Below are positions 11,925-25,700 of a stretch of 64,000 bases of DNA, in pieces. Origin of the DNA: Mycteria americana (Eukaryota; Chordata; Aves; Ciconiiformes; Ciconiidae); contig NC_134368.1 in NCBI RefSeq assembly GCF_035582795.1, positions 14,428,001-14,492,000 on the forward strand, given 5' to 3'. A program made the position numbers and the translations under genes. Each line of letters begins with the position of its first letter. The stretch's first letter is position 1. Below the pieces are notes generated by a model. It made no database searches. It saw only the letters and a program-made list of their open reading frames with translations, and had not been told where the DNA came from.

Positions 11925-13733
11925 TTATGCAGCTGACAGGAATGGGAAGAAGAAAAAATCAAAAGCGAATTTAATGGCTTTATGCACTGTGCTCCTCCAG
12001 TCATGCTCTATTTTCACATGCCTCCCTGCAGGTAAGAGTTTAGACATGCAATTCAAGCAAGTGATTGCTTTCAGTTCAAAGACAGGCCATTTACTGCCGA
12101 GACGACCCTCCAGAATTGTGCTGAATTCAATTATACTTCCTTGCCTCAAGTTCAACAACACTTTTTTAAACTCATTGCTTGCCTTCAGCACAATATCTTT
12201 GGTTATATCATCCTCCTCTATAGACTTGGTTCCATTTTTGCTACTGAAAGGCATGCCCACAGTTATTTCAAATTTGTACCGATCAAACATTTTCATGTGG
12301 CAGTTATGCTTTGTCAAGTACTTGAGACGACACAATTCTTCCTCCTCCAGCGTAACATTTTTGGGGTCACAAAGAGGGTAGGTTTCACCATACAAGCATC
12401 TCATCCAATCGCCAATAAAAAGTGGAAGCATATTTATTGCAGATTCTGCACTATTGTCGATTTCTGTCACGCGCACATATTTGAACCGCCCAGTCCACGT
12501 CACTCTGTGTCCTTCCAGGTGACTACATAAAATCTGAGTACGTGCCATGTTAGTCTCCTTCCATGACCGGGGTCCGCAGAGGAAAGCATACTGATTCCAC
12601 GTCAAGGTAGAGTTGTAAACCTTCATTCCCTCTGATCGATACACATAGAACCAACAGAACAACACTACAGCTGTAATCCACACCAGAATGAGTTTCACAA
12701 TTGAGCTTCGAGTGAGGGATTTAACCATGCCGACTACAGAGAAGTTAACTTTTGTCCACCATCGGAAAAGCAAAGGAACAGTACACAAAACCAGAGTCAC
12801 TACAATTTTCATGAGCTCCAGAGACACAAACCACTTAATGAAATGGACAAGACACATCAGTGCAATGCCTACACCGAGCACTGGGAGTGCAAAGAGAAAC
12901 AGAAAATAACCGATTGATGCACGAACGAGCCCAATGCCAGAGGACTCCCGCAGAATGACCACAGAGAGTTCGCACCACATAAAGCAGACCAGATATGGGA
13001 CCAGGTAGCAGTAGGTGCCTTTAAAATTCCGTAGTTGTGCCATTCTAAAGAAAAGATAGAACAAGTACAAAAACAGAAGGCACGGGATGCTTACATTTAT
13101 CACAAAGAAATGGCCTACAGGAACAGTAAGGAAGGTTTTACCTAAGAATTTCAAGTAGCCAAAATTCCCAGGCAATACCTGCAATAGGGATAAGCAACCT
13201 GCTGCCACCTCAGTCATTAACGCTCTCCGTGTGTAAGGTTCTGCACATGTGCTTAAACTCATGTAACTTGTCACTGTGAAGAAAACTGAGATGGTAGCTA
13301 ACTCTGAGCATGGTATACAGTCTTTGCTTGCTATAGGGAAGGAAAAAATGACAAAGAATACTGAGAGTAAAAAATAAATGTATGGCTCTAAGTGATTCCA
13401 ACCAAAGTTCACCTCAGCTTGCTCAACATCTAGGTTTGGTTCAAAACGAAGCAGTAAGTCAGTCAAAGCGCGGAAGTTTTCCCAAGCCTTACTGTCCTGA
13501 AAAACTTTCAGTGTGCAGATCACCATAGAAATGAAGGACAAATAGAATATGATTAATGGAATAATGAAGGCAAAAAAATCAATTGTCAGATTACTGATGA
13601 TGAAGAAAAAGATGAGAGCATTGATATGGTGTGTTGGAACAATGGTGGACAGCCAATGCATTCCTGCCTTTGACGCAATATCTATAAGGTATTCTTTAAT
13701 TTCCATAATGGCATGAAGCGGATATTTTACAAC
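11925..13733 (-). CDS. WFS1: WFS1 exon 8 (large terminal coding exon: membrane block and lumenal domain)
   Basis: This exon starts after acceptor tttccag with [18 protein letters not shown] and encodes residues 274-875, ending at TAA (11927-11925). Hydrophobic segments fall near residues 313-348 (two helices), 393-408, 418-434, 449-460, 476-502, 513-534, 546-572, 580-596 and 618-638. The lumenal part carries Asn-X-Ser/Thr sites near residues 647 (YNST), 732 (KNVT) and 773 (KNGT). The KNGT site lies where, from memory, human has a Gly/Asp/Ser-rich stretch without such a site. Conserved cysteines and the motifs [10 protein letters not shown] and CLNCM are present. The exon is intact; almost all human disease-associated missense changes map to the equivalent exon. 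Confidence 0.98.
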   Translation of the reverse strand, partial: VVKYPLHAIMEIKEYLIDIASKAGMHWLSTIVPTHHINALIFFFIISNLTIDFFAFIIPLIIFYLSFISMVICTLKVFQDSKAWENFRALTDLLLRFEPNLDVEQAEVNFGWNHLEPYIYFLLSVFFVIFSFPIASKDCIPCSELATISVFFTVTSYMSLSTCAEPYTRRALMTEVAAGCLSLLQVLPGNFGYLKFLGKTFLTVPVGHFFVINVSIPCLLFLYLFYLFFRMAQLRNFKGTYCYLVPYLVCFMWCELSVVILRESSGIGLVRASIGYFLFLFALPVLGVGIALMCLVHFIKWFVSLELMKIVVTLVLCTVPLLFRWWTKVNFSVVGMVKSLTRSSIVKLILVWITAVVLFCWFYVYRSEGMKVYNSTLTWNQYAFLCGPRSWKETNMARTQILCSHLEGHRVTWTGRFKYVRVTEIDNSAESAINMLPLFIGDWMRCLYGETYPLCDPKNVTLEEEELCRLKYLTKHNCHMKMFDRYKFEITVGMPFSSKNGTKSIEEDDITKDIVLKASNEFKKVLLNLRQGSIIEFSTILEGRLGSKWPVFELKAITCLNCMSKLLPAGRHVKIEHDWRSTVHKAIKFAFDFFFFPFLSAA

Positions 13734-16700
13734 CTGGAAAGAGAGAAAGCAGCATTTTATTTATGAACAGTTTTATATCTTTGCATCACAGATGTTCTTA
13801 GCTGAAGCAGTAGCAGTCAGTTTTCTAACCTCAGCTGACATGAAAAATTTGTATTTCAGATGAATGTTACCAATAAAATCAGATTACTTTGTCTGAGATT
13901 ATTCGCTCTATTTTGATTAATTCAGTCAGATGAAGCTCAGAGGCGATTTTATTTTCAGGAAAGATGTATTTCATTACCTTTGACACATATAATTAAATGG
14001 CTTCCTAGTCAAATATTCTGCTCCGCTAACTTCATACTGAAGATAAACTACATGGCTGCAGTCCTGTACTATCTTAAGTTGTTACTTGAGCTATGAGTAC
14101 TGTAGCTTTAAAGCACTTAACTCTGCCACTGTTCTGCAAGGACTGTTATACATTCTGATATGCATATACACTACAGTGCATGTGATTCATATGCACTTTA
14201 CAGGAAGTCTTTAAAGCTGTGGTTTATCTTTAAAACAATTCTTCCCAAGCATCTAGGGATGCAGCTGTCAAAATCTGGTTTGTAAGCAGCAGAAATAACT
14301 ATAATTACTACACCTTTAGTGATTCTTTTAACTCCACAACAGTTAACTGTTCTTTTAACTCCACAACAGTAACAGTATCTTAAAATTCTACCTATATTAC
14401 ATGGCATTTTCCAACACAGTCATCAGACAACAGCGGAACTGCTGGATCAAATCCTCTCCCTATGACCAACCACACACTTTACATAGGATCAATAAAAAGG
14501 TACAGGATTTTTCAAGCACATTCAAATATTGCATCTGCACATTAGATGCTGCAAACAATCCTCCTTCCCCCATAAAAACATAGTTTTTATGTTTTCCCAG
14601 AACTTATGCTTCTATATTAATTAGTTCAAAGGAAAGGCCAAGAATGCTTCAGCAAAGATCTATGCATTGTGATGAACTGGGGCAACACACACAATGTCTT
14701 GGGCATAAGCTTATTTATTAGCTAAGGTATCCCCGTTCTTCTTCGTAAATGCATCTCTTTCAGAGTATTAGTTATTCAAAAGACTGGAAAGAGATACCTT
14801 TCACACACACACACACACACACACCCCCCCCCCCCCATATGATAACGGACAACAAAATGACAATTACAACAAAAACTCTCACATTAACAGCTAGAAACCC
14901 CCTACCTTGCTTGAAATTTATACCAGTATTGAATGCATGCACCTTAAATCGGTATAGAAACCCACTAACAGCAAGTTCCACTATTCTTGAATTCCTTCAT
15001 AATAGAACCTTTCCACACCTCAAGGCTATGGATAATTTTTCCTACCTGCTTGCTCCTGTTTAAATAAGAAAGATATGAAGCATATAATAACATCTATAAT
15101 AAAAATACAGCAGTTATGATAGGGACATTTAAATCCTCACTGAGATGTAATGAAGGTAGATTGCCCTCTTCCAGAGAAAACCATTATCCCTTTCTCTTAA
15201 ATATATGACTCATATATATGAAACTGTAAACATACATATGAAGTCAAGTCCAAAAAGGAATTATAGCAACAATTCTTGTACTGACCTATACAGACTGAAC
15301 ATCAGCTTTGAGAGTCAAGTGCAAGTCACCTCTGCCTTGTCTGAAATGCGTAAGTTAAGAGCCCTTCAACACAACCTGTTCATTATTGCCTTTTTACCTT
15401 CAGTCGCAGGGGTAACTCTTCAGGAGCCTTCCCTGCCAATTCATCATCTTCCTCTTCCTGCATAATCAGGTTAGATGGGATGATTCCCTTTGCGTACTTC
15501 TTGGTAATTTCAACGAAGTCATCCAAAGCAATAAATTTTTTAGCTAAGAGATAAAATGAAGACTTTGAGTAAATAGTATCACTACAACACTGTACTGATT
15601 ATGAGTTGGAATATTAATTTTCTTTCCTGGTAATAAAGAAGATCTACTCTGGGCTTCAAAAACTGAACCACAGATAACACAGGCTTACCTTGCAACTTGT
15701 TCTGAGATCTGTGCCAAAAAGGACAAGCTGCTTGTACCAGCAATATATGACTACTCTAAATCTTGTCGGACCAGCAGCTAAGTTTATTATACCGGTAAAT
15801 AGGAGCTTATCTGCAACTATTCCAAGGAAAAAAAGACTACTGGATTAGGTCACACAGTTTTAAATCATAAGCTATTGTATCTTTGGTAACTTCTTGAGAG
15901 AAATCTTTAACTAGCAGCCACATTGAAAAGAAAATAATTGTACAGGAACAGTAATAAATTATCTGTACGTTATTAACTGAAAAACTGACTTCCGATTTGG
16001 CATTTAACAGTAATTTTTCTGAGTTCACAAGTTACAGATGTATCATTATGGGAAATGCCCAATTATTGATATCTACAAGACTAAATATAGATTACTTAGT
16101 GTATTAATTTAACATGCTATGTGACTATACAAAGGGCCTCCCCCAGACTGTATCAACTGTGATCTAAAAAGATAGCCAGCAACAAAATATACTTTGCTCA
16201 GTTGTACACAGAGACAAAATATATCACTCTGCCCTGGAAGATCCTTATCCACTCCTGTGAGTGGAAGGGAGGCAAGAGGTTACTTCTGAAAACTCTAGGG
16301 ACGCTGCAAGACAGAAGATGATTTATACGTGCTTCAAACTCTTTTCACAGCCAGTTCCTTACATTAGCATGGATTAACTAGTTTCTGTGGTAGACAAGCT
16401 TGATGTCATTTGTAAAGGAGGATAATTAACAGCAACTTTTTTCCATACACTAAAGCAAATGACAGTGCTGTAGATATGAAAGACTTTTGAATGACAAAAA
16501 TCTGTAACACACCACCTACACAGTAAGTTTAGCTAGTCAGCTGATACAAAGATATGAAATACTAGTTTAAGATTTTAAAGAGACAGAAAACTGAACTGCT
16601 TCACTAAATTTAAAATCAGAGGATTAGTGGGTTTGAGCCTCTTAATTTTTAATTTTACAAAAATACTACATTTATAGAAATTATATATATCAGAATTTAA

Positions 16701-19700
16701 TATTGAAAACACTGTAGATACAGAACAAAATAAAGTACTCGTGTCAAGACGCCTGTTACAGGAAGAGGGGTGTTAAAAGAGCTCAGAAGAAAAACAGCAG
16801 CTTACAATCTATCCTTTGCTTTAATCTCACAACATGGATGTTGGCTTTTGCTTGCATGTTTACTTTTTTTATTTTTTTTCCTCATCGCATGAACCCGTAT
16901 GTCCCACAAAATACCATCTGGCATGCCTCCCAAGAAACAAGAAAGGATTTATTTTTGCTAACTATTCTTGTCATTCACAGGCTGTAAGGCGACATTGCTT
17001 GCACAAAGAAATCAGTGAGACTCCTTAGCTGCCTTTGGTGGGGTTCAGATCAAGCCTAATACCAGTTGTGCCATCTAAATTTATTGTCCTATTGGGACAA
17101 AATATACAGTGGTAAGATAGTCTTTTTGGTGTGGAATCAGCAAGCAGACATGGTTAGAACCTCACAAAAATTCCTTAACAGCACTTTTACAGGACCATGG
17201 GACATCCTGAGAGGGAAGGAGTTATTAACTCACTATGTATAGATGGCCTATCAAATGTAATGACATGTATGCCCTTGGGCACGCAACAACTGTCCATTGA
17301 CAATGTCAGTTCTAATCTTCTGTTTATACCTCCATTAAGGATACCCCAGATCACGTATCCGGCAAACACATATCTGGCTTAAAAATTATCTTCCAAATAT
17401 TGTCAATGCACTAAAACTGAAGGAAGAATCTCCTGCTGGCAAGATAAATGGAGAAACTCAGTGGATCAGAGGAGTAGATGCTGGAGCATCTACTGTCTTG
17501 ATGAACAGCTGTCTTTTTCATCCATGAAAAGATAAAAGCTCTCTAGAGAAGATGTAACAGCTTAACTCCTACTTTAAGTGTTTGATGAAAACTTTTCGTT
17601 TTTAAATGTTATTAGTATTTTGTCACCCAAGTGTCTCTTAAATTGATATAAAAAGCGTATGTTGTAGATTCTACTTTATTATTCATAGATTTTTTCTTCA
17701 ATTTGGTTATGACAAATTCCCCTGCCTCCCCCATCCACCATAGAAAAAGAAAAATATGCACATCAATTTCTGCCTACGCTTACATGTAGGTTCATTTACT
17801 CTCCTGTTATTTTATCTGCCATTTAAGCCTTCAAAAAAAAAAAAAATTGCCAGTTCCTTTTCTGACACTCTTTGAATTACTGAAGAATCCAGAACAAAAT
17901 TACTTGCTTTGCACTCACGCTCTATTAGCATGTGCCAGTTCAGCTAAGGGATGGAAAGAACACTAGTGTCATCCATTAAGCACCAATGCAACATAGCTCC
18001 AATGAACCCAGATACATCTGCATTATGTTATGATGACTGGACCATGAAATACAACAGTCTTATCCTTGAAGGACTATTTCTAGCTTTCCAGAATGGCAAA
18101 CAAGTCACAAGAACAGCTGACCTACTCTCACTGAAGTTTTGATAGGACCACAAGCTTGGTCTCCAAAATGCTGTTTCTCCCCGTCACCTACTCCTTCACT
18201 TATATACACAGGTACATGTCCCTCTTCCTCTTTTACTTCTGTGAAAGTTAACATAAAACTGAAATACTCCATTCTTCTTAGGAATGTTATTTTCAGAAGT
18301 CACCTGTGTAATGAATACAATCCTTGAAGGTAAAGGCCAAACTGACCTAATGAAATGTAAATCTAATCTTGCAGGGAATTTAAACCTGCAAACCCCCAGA
18401 TTTGGCTCACTAATCCCCATATGATGCTTTAGTTGCACATTCTCAACTATAGATGTATTAATACAAGTAATACGCTTTGTGACATTTAAAAGTGCTCTTC
18501 AAGAACTGATCTAGATTGCACATAAACTATTTCATATGACCTACTGCATTTCAAGAAAATGAGATTTTCCTCACAATGATTAATCGAACCTTATGTTAAA
18601 TAATGTTCTTGAAAAACTACACATGCTGCACTGTTTATAATGCTTTTTCTTAATTTAACAATTTGACTTTCCTCCTGAAGGCCCAGCAACATTTCTTAGG
18701 TATGCAGGGATAGGAAGAACTTTATTTCAAATCCAACCCCCCACCATACCTTATAAAATTCAAAGATTTGGGTCTACAAGTCTGACCCTCTGTGTGTTGA
18801 GTGGTTTAATTCTCATTGCTACATGAACTAAGCTGCCCCTAAGTTATGAAAGGAGTATCTTGGTGCATCTTTCCTATATCAATCTTGAACAAATATGAAA
18901 AGACAAACATTAATTATAAGGGAATGGCAAACAGAAGCAAGGCAAACAGAATGAGGGATCTGTCTGCATTAAATAGTTGCATAATTAATTCCCTTACTGT
19001 AATCAGAAAGCTTACTACAGTTTAGAACTAAAAAAAAAAAATATTGAAAGTGCAAAAATTTTTTTGCTGAATAGACTGGTAAGTGCTGAAAGGGCAAGAA
19101 CATAAACATAACAAATGACATGCAAACTCCTCTTGGTACACTAATCACTAACAAGTTGACTGTAATGGTGATGTCTTCTGTGAGTTCACGTGCAGATTGG
19201 TTATTTACCTTGCACATAAAATAAATTGACACTATCAGTTTATAGCAATCCAAACTTGCTATATATTCTTACTCTGGCAGCACAAAATTGCTTAGCAAAA
19301 CAAAATAGAAACCAAAACCACAGGCAAAGATTGAAAACAGCAGCATGCACTCACATTCACTGCTCACTAATCGCTCCAGCATTCTTCTCTGCTTCTGTAC
19401 CGACTTTGGGACTGGGCCAGGTTGCTTCTCACCATCTGGTGCAATAACAGAAGTTTATGGAAAGTTAAAGCAGTCAATTAAAGCAATCAAACAATAACCG
19501 GAATGTTCTTTAAGCTGCGATATCTGGAGAATGGTATTTCTTCAAAGTCAGGAAAGGACAAATATACATATAAACAGGTAAGTGGCGGCTATGTAGCCTT
19601 CTATATTCCTATTACTATATTAGAAAAGGGAACAGCATTGACATAGCTAACACATACTGCCGTAATGGCAGAGTGAGCCAGGTGTCTTGAAGATTGGGTT

Positions 19701-22700
19701 TGTAAATTGAAATATCTAGTAAGATATCATCAGGATGACTGTTAAGGAAAAAAAGTCAAACACAGCAAAGCCATAAAAGACTTATTTTCCAAGGACAGTG
19801 AGTGTTGAATGAAGGTATTTTTAACGTTTGGTCACTTGTATGAGTGCTTAACTGAATCACAACCTACAGCAAGAGCTGGCGGGCCTTTATGAACTAACTT
19901 TATTGGTCCAGAGAACACAGTTATTAAAAGAGAGTTGTTAACACTGTTACTTTTTCTTAAGTAGATCATACATTTACTTTTATCTCATGCCTGATTGTTT
20001 ATAAAGCCCTTTAAGTTTCTAGCTGTATTCTGCCTGTAAGTATATATTCTATCAATACCATAAATCAGTTCATAAACAAACCTTCATTGTCAACTTGCCC
20101 AACATTTTCCAGTAGTTCAGAAACTGCTAATTGCTTCTTCTTTTTTGGGTTTAATTTCCAATACATGACTAAGGCAGCTTTCCTCACAGCTCTCTCCAAA
20201 TCAGTCTCAGATGATAATTTTTTCACTTCTTGCTCGTTCTCAGAAGTGATGCCTCAAGAAAAGAAAAATACATTAGATACTATTATTCCACACCCATGCA
20301 GAAATGACAGATTTGTCCACAATTTATTTTTCTCAGATTAGTCTGAAACTTCTCAAGTTTCATTCACATCTTGACCACCTAAGTAAACTACTCAAATGCC
20401 CTTCTGTGCCCACTGCTTATCAAAATCTAATCACATTGCTTACGTTTAAACTGTACTTCAAAGACTGTGCAAGACACGCATTATCCTTATGCCTTGCTTC
20501 AACTTTTTAAGTACAGCAGTTCAGGCAAAAGGTGGTGTGAATATGCATGTGACACGTAAAAGGCAGCAAGAATTTAATGAAAGGTTTGGTTTTTTGTTTG
20601 TTTGGTTTTTTTTTTTTTTTAATAAGAATTCATATAGTTGGCAGATGAGGAGACCATTCCAAGCGTGGGAAGTAGCATGCAGGAAGATGTGAATGTTGAA
20701 GTGGGAGAAGACAGCGAAAAAGACCAATTAGGAGAGAGGCTGCAGAGGGGCAAAAGAATGAAACAACAGCAGATATGTAGGTGGTGTGTGGTTATATATG
20801 ACCTTCATGGTCAAAGAAAAGAAGCTTCAATGAAAGGTGGGAAGGGGAAGAACGAGCATGAATTCCATGAAGGAATTCAAGCAAATAATTAATATAAATG
20901 CTTTTATGAGCAGTATCGGTAATTAATGCTTTTTAAATTACCTATTTGAACATGCTGCCAGCAACTACTCACATAATTTTGCCATGAATATTCCCATCGT
21001 ATTTTAACCCCTCTTTTCAGTGTTAAAATGGATATAGTATTATTCCAGATGAAGCAGGAAGCGCAAGCAAAAAGTCTCAGAGAACCCATACCTCTTCTGT
21101 CTGCCAGGCATCTACGCAACAGTTTGACAGCTTCTCTTCGGCCTTGCTTAGCAGCAAGGATGAACCAGTCAACTGCGCTACAATTGTTAAGTTCTTCATC
21201 CTCCTCTTCTGCTAATCTTAAGAAGTGTTTCCCCACCTAGAATAAGTGGGGAACAGAATTCCTTCAATTACTGAAATATACTCTACTCTCTCTCTCTGTC
21301 TGGCTCTCCTCCTACTCCCTGGAACTCAGCTAGAATAAATTCTTTCTGAACAAAAGGTCAAAACATTTGCTCCTAGCACTAAAGAACATAGCTGTAAGTC
21401 GATCTGCTGCAGAGGAAGATCAGTTTCCAGAACTGGAATCGCAACACATTTGGCCAGGTCAATGAATTCATTGCCATTGGTCTTCAAGCATCTAGCAGGA
21501 TCAGGTAAAGCTCCCCGTGTTAAAAGTTTTCTTGAATTCTTTTCCTCCTATAATAATGGTCAGACTACACTGCTAGCCTCATTTTAGAAACACAAAAATT
21601 AAGTGTAATAACCTGGTGCCTGTGACATTCAGAAATTCAGATGAAGTTAAGTTACTGACAAAGGGCCTTGACACGGAAGGTGGCTTCAGCAGTGAAATGC
21701 CCGACTCGTAGCAGTTTAGCCACTGAAGGTTAAATCAAACTCATGATTAAATACTGAATAGAATAAAACTAATACTGCCTAAGCATCATGCAATTTCACT
21801 GATATAGCCTGTAAAAATCCTATTTAGGATTACAGAAATTATAGAGCAGTTGCCTGTATTATTGTTTTACAGATAAGAAAAAAAAAATCACCTTTTTTCT
21901 TCCTTCTATAAAATTGAAATATATGGTAATATACTAGTAAATATATTTATGCAATGGCATGAAATACTTCTGCTTATCACACCACAAGGCAACAAAATGT
22001 TAAATGGCAGAAAGTGGCCAAAACTACTGGACATCTTATCAGCATGCCCGGAGAAGCTGGGAAATACTTTTGCTTGGTTCACTGCACTCCCTCTCTCCCT
22101 ACCATTACTTCAGTTACATTCTAGGAGTAATTAATGCAATACCTTAAGAGTATAGCTCCATAAATCCACAGTATTATCTGCTGAAAAAAAACTCTTTGAC
22201 AGTTTCTCTGAAACTTTGCCTTTGGTATTACCACTAAAGGTAACTAAAGAAATACCTACAATGATTACAACATCATACCAGAGTTCAAGCAGCAGTGCAC
22301 AGATATAGTGGCAGACCAAGAAAAGAGTGTATGAGACAGAAAAAAAAAAAAAAAAAAGTGAAGTTTCAGGAATTGCCTGGTAATTTATCACCCAGCTGCA
22401 GGTGTACCTTCAGCTATTTATTTCAGAAAGGAATTGCTTGAACAAGTTACATGGTAAATAACATTCTCTGACAAGAACAGCTGTTTCTTGAGCATGTTTG
22501 TATTTATAGCCATTGAGATTTGGAACAAAGCTTCAAGAGTAGTAGATGCAGCTCTTAAGTTTATAAGGATCTCTTGAACATAGAAAGTTGTATTGCAACA
22601 TAAATGAGCAGATTTTGGAATTAGTCATATTGCACAAGGCTACTGCACAAGCAAAATGATAGCATAACACCTGTTTTACGATAGAAGTGTTTTTTGGCTT

Positions 22701-22755
22701 ACCTGTGGGGTTTTTGGGTACTGTTTGTTTTGTTGTTTGGGGTTGGTTGGTTTTT

Positions 22756-22789
<34 letters not shown>

Positions 22790-25700
22790 GTGTTTTAGGT
22801 TTTTTTGGGAGGGTTGGTTTTTTTGTTGTTGTTTGCTTTGGGTTTGTTTTTTGGGGGTTTGTTTGGTTTTTTTTTGTTTTTAAGTTCAGCATTAAGATTT
22901 AATCACCTACGCCCTCCAAAAAATGCATAGAACCCACCCCAAACTCTGAGCAACCAGAAAATATTTTCCCTTATTTTGATTATAAAATTACAAGTTTTTG
23001 TGTGTGTTAAAAGTTTTGGTAGCAAAAACCCCACCTCCAAGTCCCATAACAAACATGAAGGCTTTCCATGAAATACTGTTGGAAGGTCTGCCAGCTACCT
23101 CTGAACAAGCCCTGTGCAACAGCCACCTTTCACTGCCATAGCAAAGCTCCTACACAGCACCACCTGAAGATGGCTGCAAAGCTCTGGCTGCAGCAATCAA
23201 AGGAGGAAGAACTGATGGGAAAAGGTGTTAACCTCGGATTTGTCATTTAAGCAATCAGGGATTATCTCTTTCCCATGAGCTAAAACTGTGAAACCAAGTC
23301 ATAGTCAGTAATGGCTTAATACAGATCTTCATACTGTACTTCTCCAAAGGTTGCTCTCACCTGGGGGCTTTGCTAACTGAGGCAGTTATCTCAAGCAGTC
23401 CCCTTGCAGACATCCTCTGATTAAAGACACAGAGCTGCCTTTTCTCTGTTACTGAATTCCAGCTGTGGGTGTCTCATTTACATAATTGCTGTACAGTTAT
23501 TTCTCAATAAAGAAATTACATAAAGCTACGGTAATACAGGTTGACAGCCACTCAGAGTGCATTTATTTCCATAGTCATTACAGGGTTATTTTTGAATAAA
23601 CTCATAGTAATAACTACAAGCCAGTGAACTGAGTGATTTCTTGTGTTTGACTTCGTAATTATTAGCACACAGCACAACAGTGCCATCTCAGCTTCTCAGT
23701 CGTACTCTACCAAGTTAAGAAATAAAAATAGATTTTTCTAACTGATTCCAAAGGGATGTATCCAACCATAGAGAATAAATATATTTTTTTAGGGTTTTAA
23801 AAATTAAAAGTTAATTCCCTCTCCACAAGTCACAAGAAATTTGATTGCATAGAAAAGAAATGACTGTATTTGGGGTTCCTTTTCAGGCAGTCACTTCATC
23901 CTGAGTGTATACTGAAGCAAAATTGTACGCTGGGTCTCTTGACGACAAGAATCCTATTATTGTGTGGGAATAGAAAGTGTACACAGTTAAAAAGCTAAAG
24001 AAAGGGAGTGAAGGTGGAATGAATTGAGAAGGATAAAAAAAATTATTATTTATATACATACAACTGCACACATCATAGGCTTAGATTACATAAGGTATTT
24101 CTTACTTAACTGGAAGTTATATCCTGAAAGAATGTTTACGGGATTTGCTTTCTTTTGTGTGGAGGAAGAGAGCCAAAACATGGATTTTACAGCAGCAATT
24201 CCCTCAAAGCTAAAGCTTCATCCTCCACAAAGCCACCAGCTGTTTTAAAGGTGAGGAATTTGTTACTGTCTCGGGTTACAACTCCAAGGACAGCCTGCCC
24301 CTCAAACAAGTTGAGATGGAGTGGGGAGCGAGCCTGGCATTGCCATATTTTTTTACTAGCTTTAAAAGTATTTCTTTCCCATCCCCACCTTATTTTTATT
24401 TGCAAAAAGAGTGATCCCTGGGGAAAAACCCAAATCACCAACGAGCATGTAGGAGACCATAACCACTCTCTTTTACCATCAAAGCTGAAGCTGAGAAAGA
24501 ATGCTCAAGTACAACACCAACCAAGTTAAACACAAATTAAAACCTTTCTAAACAATTTTAAGCTATTTATACTAGACCGATACACCAGACAATGGAATGC
24601 AGTGGAAAACTGCTACAATTTTTCTAAAACCTGAGGGACATCTAAAGTGCCAACACATACAGGGACAGAACTGTCATTATTAATTCAATTATATCTGCCA
24701 TTACACAACTAAACATAGATAATTTCAATAAACAAGGAGGGGCTTATTTTCTAAAATGTGTTAATTCAACAGAGAAATGGTATAAGAGCAAAACATCAAC
24801 CAACCTCTGTTCCTGTTAAAGCACCTCAATGGCAGTTTCTTCCACAGAGTCCAGCCTAAGAGTCCTGGTATCTTTGAATATAGGGCAGTGCTGAACCAAC
24901 AGCATTTAACAGTCCCCATCTGCACACCTCCACAAGTAACTCTGGCAGATGCTTTTAAAAAAAAGCAAAAGCAGTTCTGTACCTTCTCCATGCCCTCAGT
25001 CTACCCTCCCTGTTTCCATATGCATCCTAAAGGCTTACTCAAGAGTTGGACCAGAAGCCAGTAACACTCCCAAGCAAGCAGCATTTCTCAAGGCGGAGAA
25101 ACCATCTGGCATCACCTTTCTTTGAACAGTTTAAGATCAAAACAGATACAGTTCAACTAAAGAAGAGATAATAGTTCTACAGCAGACAGTGCTATTTTTG
25201 GAATTAAGAGATTAAGAGCAAACAAGACTGGACAAAGAGCATATAAAGTTACCTCCGTTTGTGCTTTTGGTTCTCCAGCTTTGGCCCTCTCAAGCAGTTC
25301 CTCAAAGAGCACTTCAGGTTCTTCCTTCATGCCCTCTATAAATTAATTTGATAAAGAAAATGGTTTACTAGCAATATTTGAAAGTATTTTATAAATCATT
25401 GCTACATGTGGTTGTAGAATTAAAGGATTATATATAAAAAAATCCAACACAAGTGTTTTGCAAGAACAGTGGAAATTTACTCCTTACAATACTTACACTC
25501 CATCTCAGTGTTGTACCTCAGCGTATTTACCATTACTTGTTATTTGGTACCTCACACAGGATGACACATGCAGTTTATGGTTTCTCATTTACTTCCAAAG
25601 GATTAATTTCTCAATAGAAGAATATTCATTACAATAAATATGAGCACATGTGGAACATGTAGTATGGATCAGCTTTCGTACTATTGCTATTCTTACTCTT

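Larger units (their letters stand above)
13734..15397 (-). other. WFS1: WFS1 intron 7
   Basis: This 1.7-kb AT-rich intron contains a 27-bp tandem duplication (14323-14376) and a CA repeat joined to a C run (14802-14836). No coding or RNA gene was recognised. Confidence 0.9.
21237..25252 (-). other. WFS1: WFS1 intron 3
   Basis: This 4.0-kb intron contains an A18 run (22340-22357) and a striking G/T low-complexity block with a 31-base G run (22686-22880). No exon or transposon was recognised. Confidence 0.9.

Noticed and set aside
11914..12909. Plus-strand frames opposite WFS1 exon 8
   Set aside because: They are antisense shadows of a strongly conserved coding exon.
22533..22902. Pro/Lys/Thr-rich or Gly/Phe-rich frames over the G-run
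   Set aside because: They are translations of a G/T low-complexity tract and not a protein.
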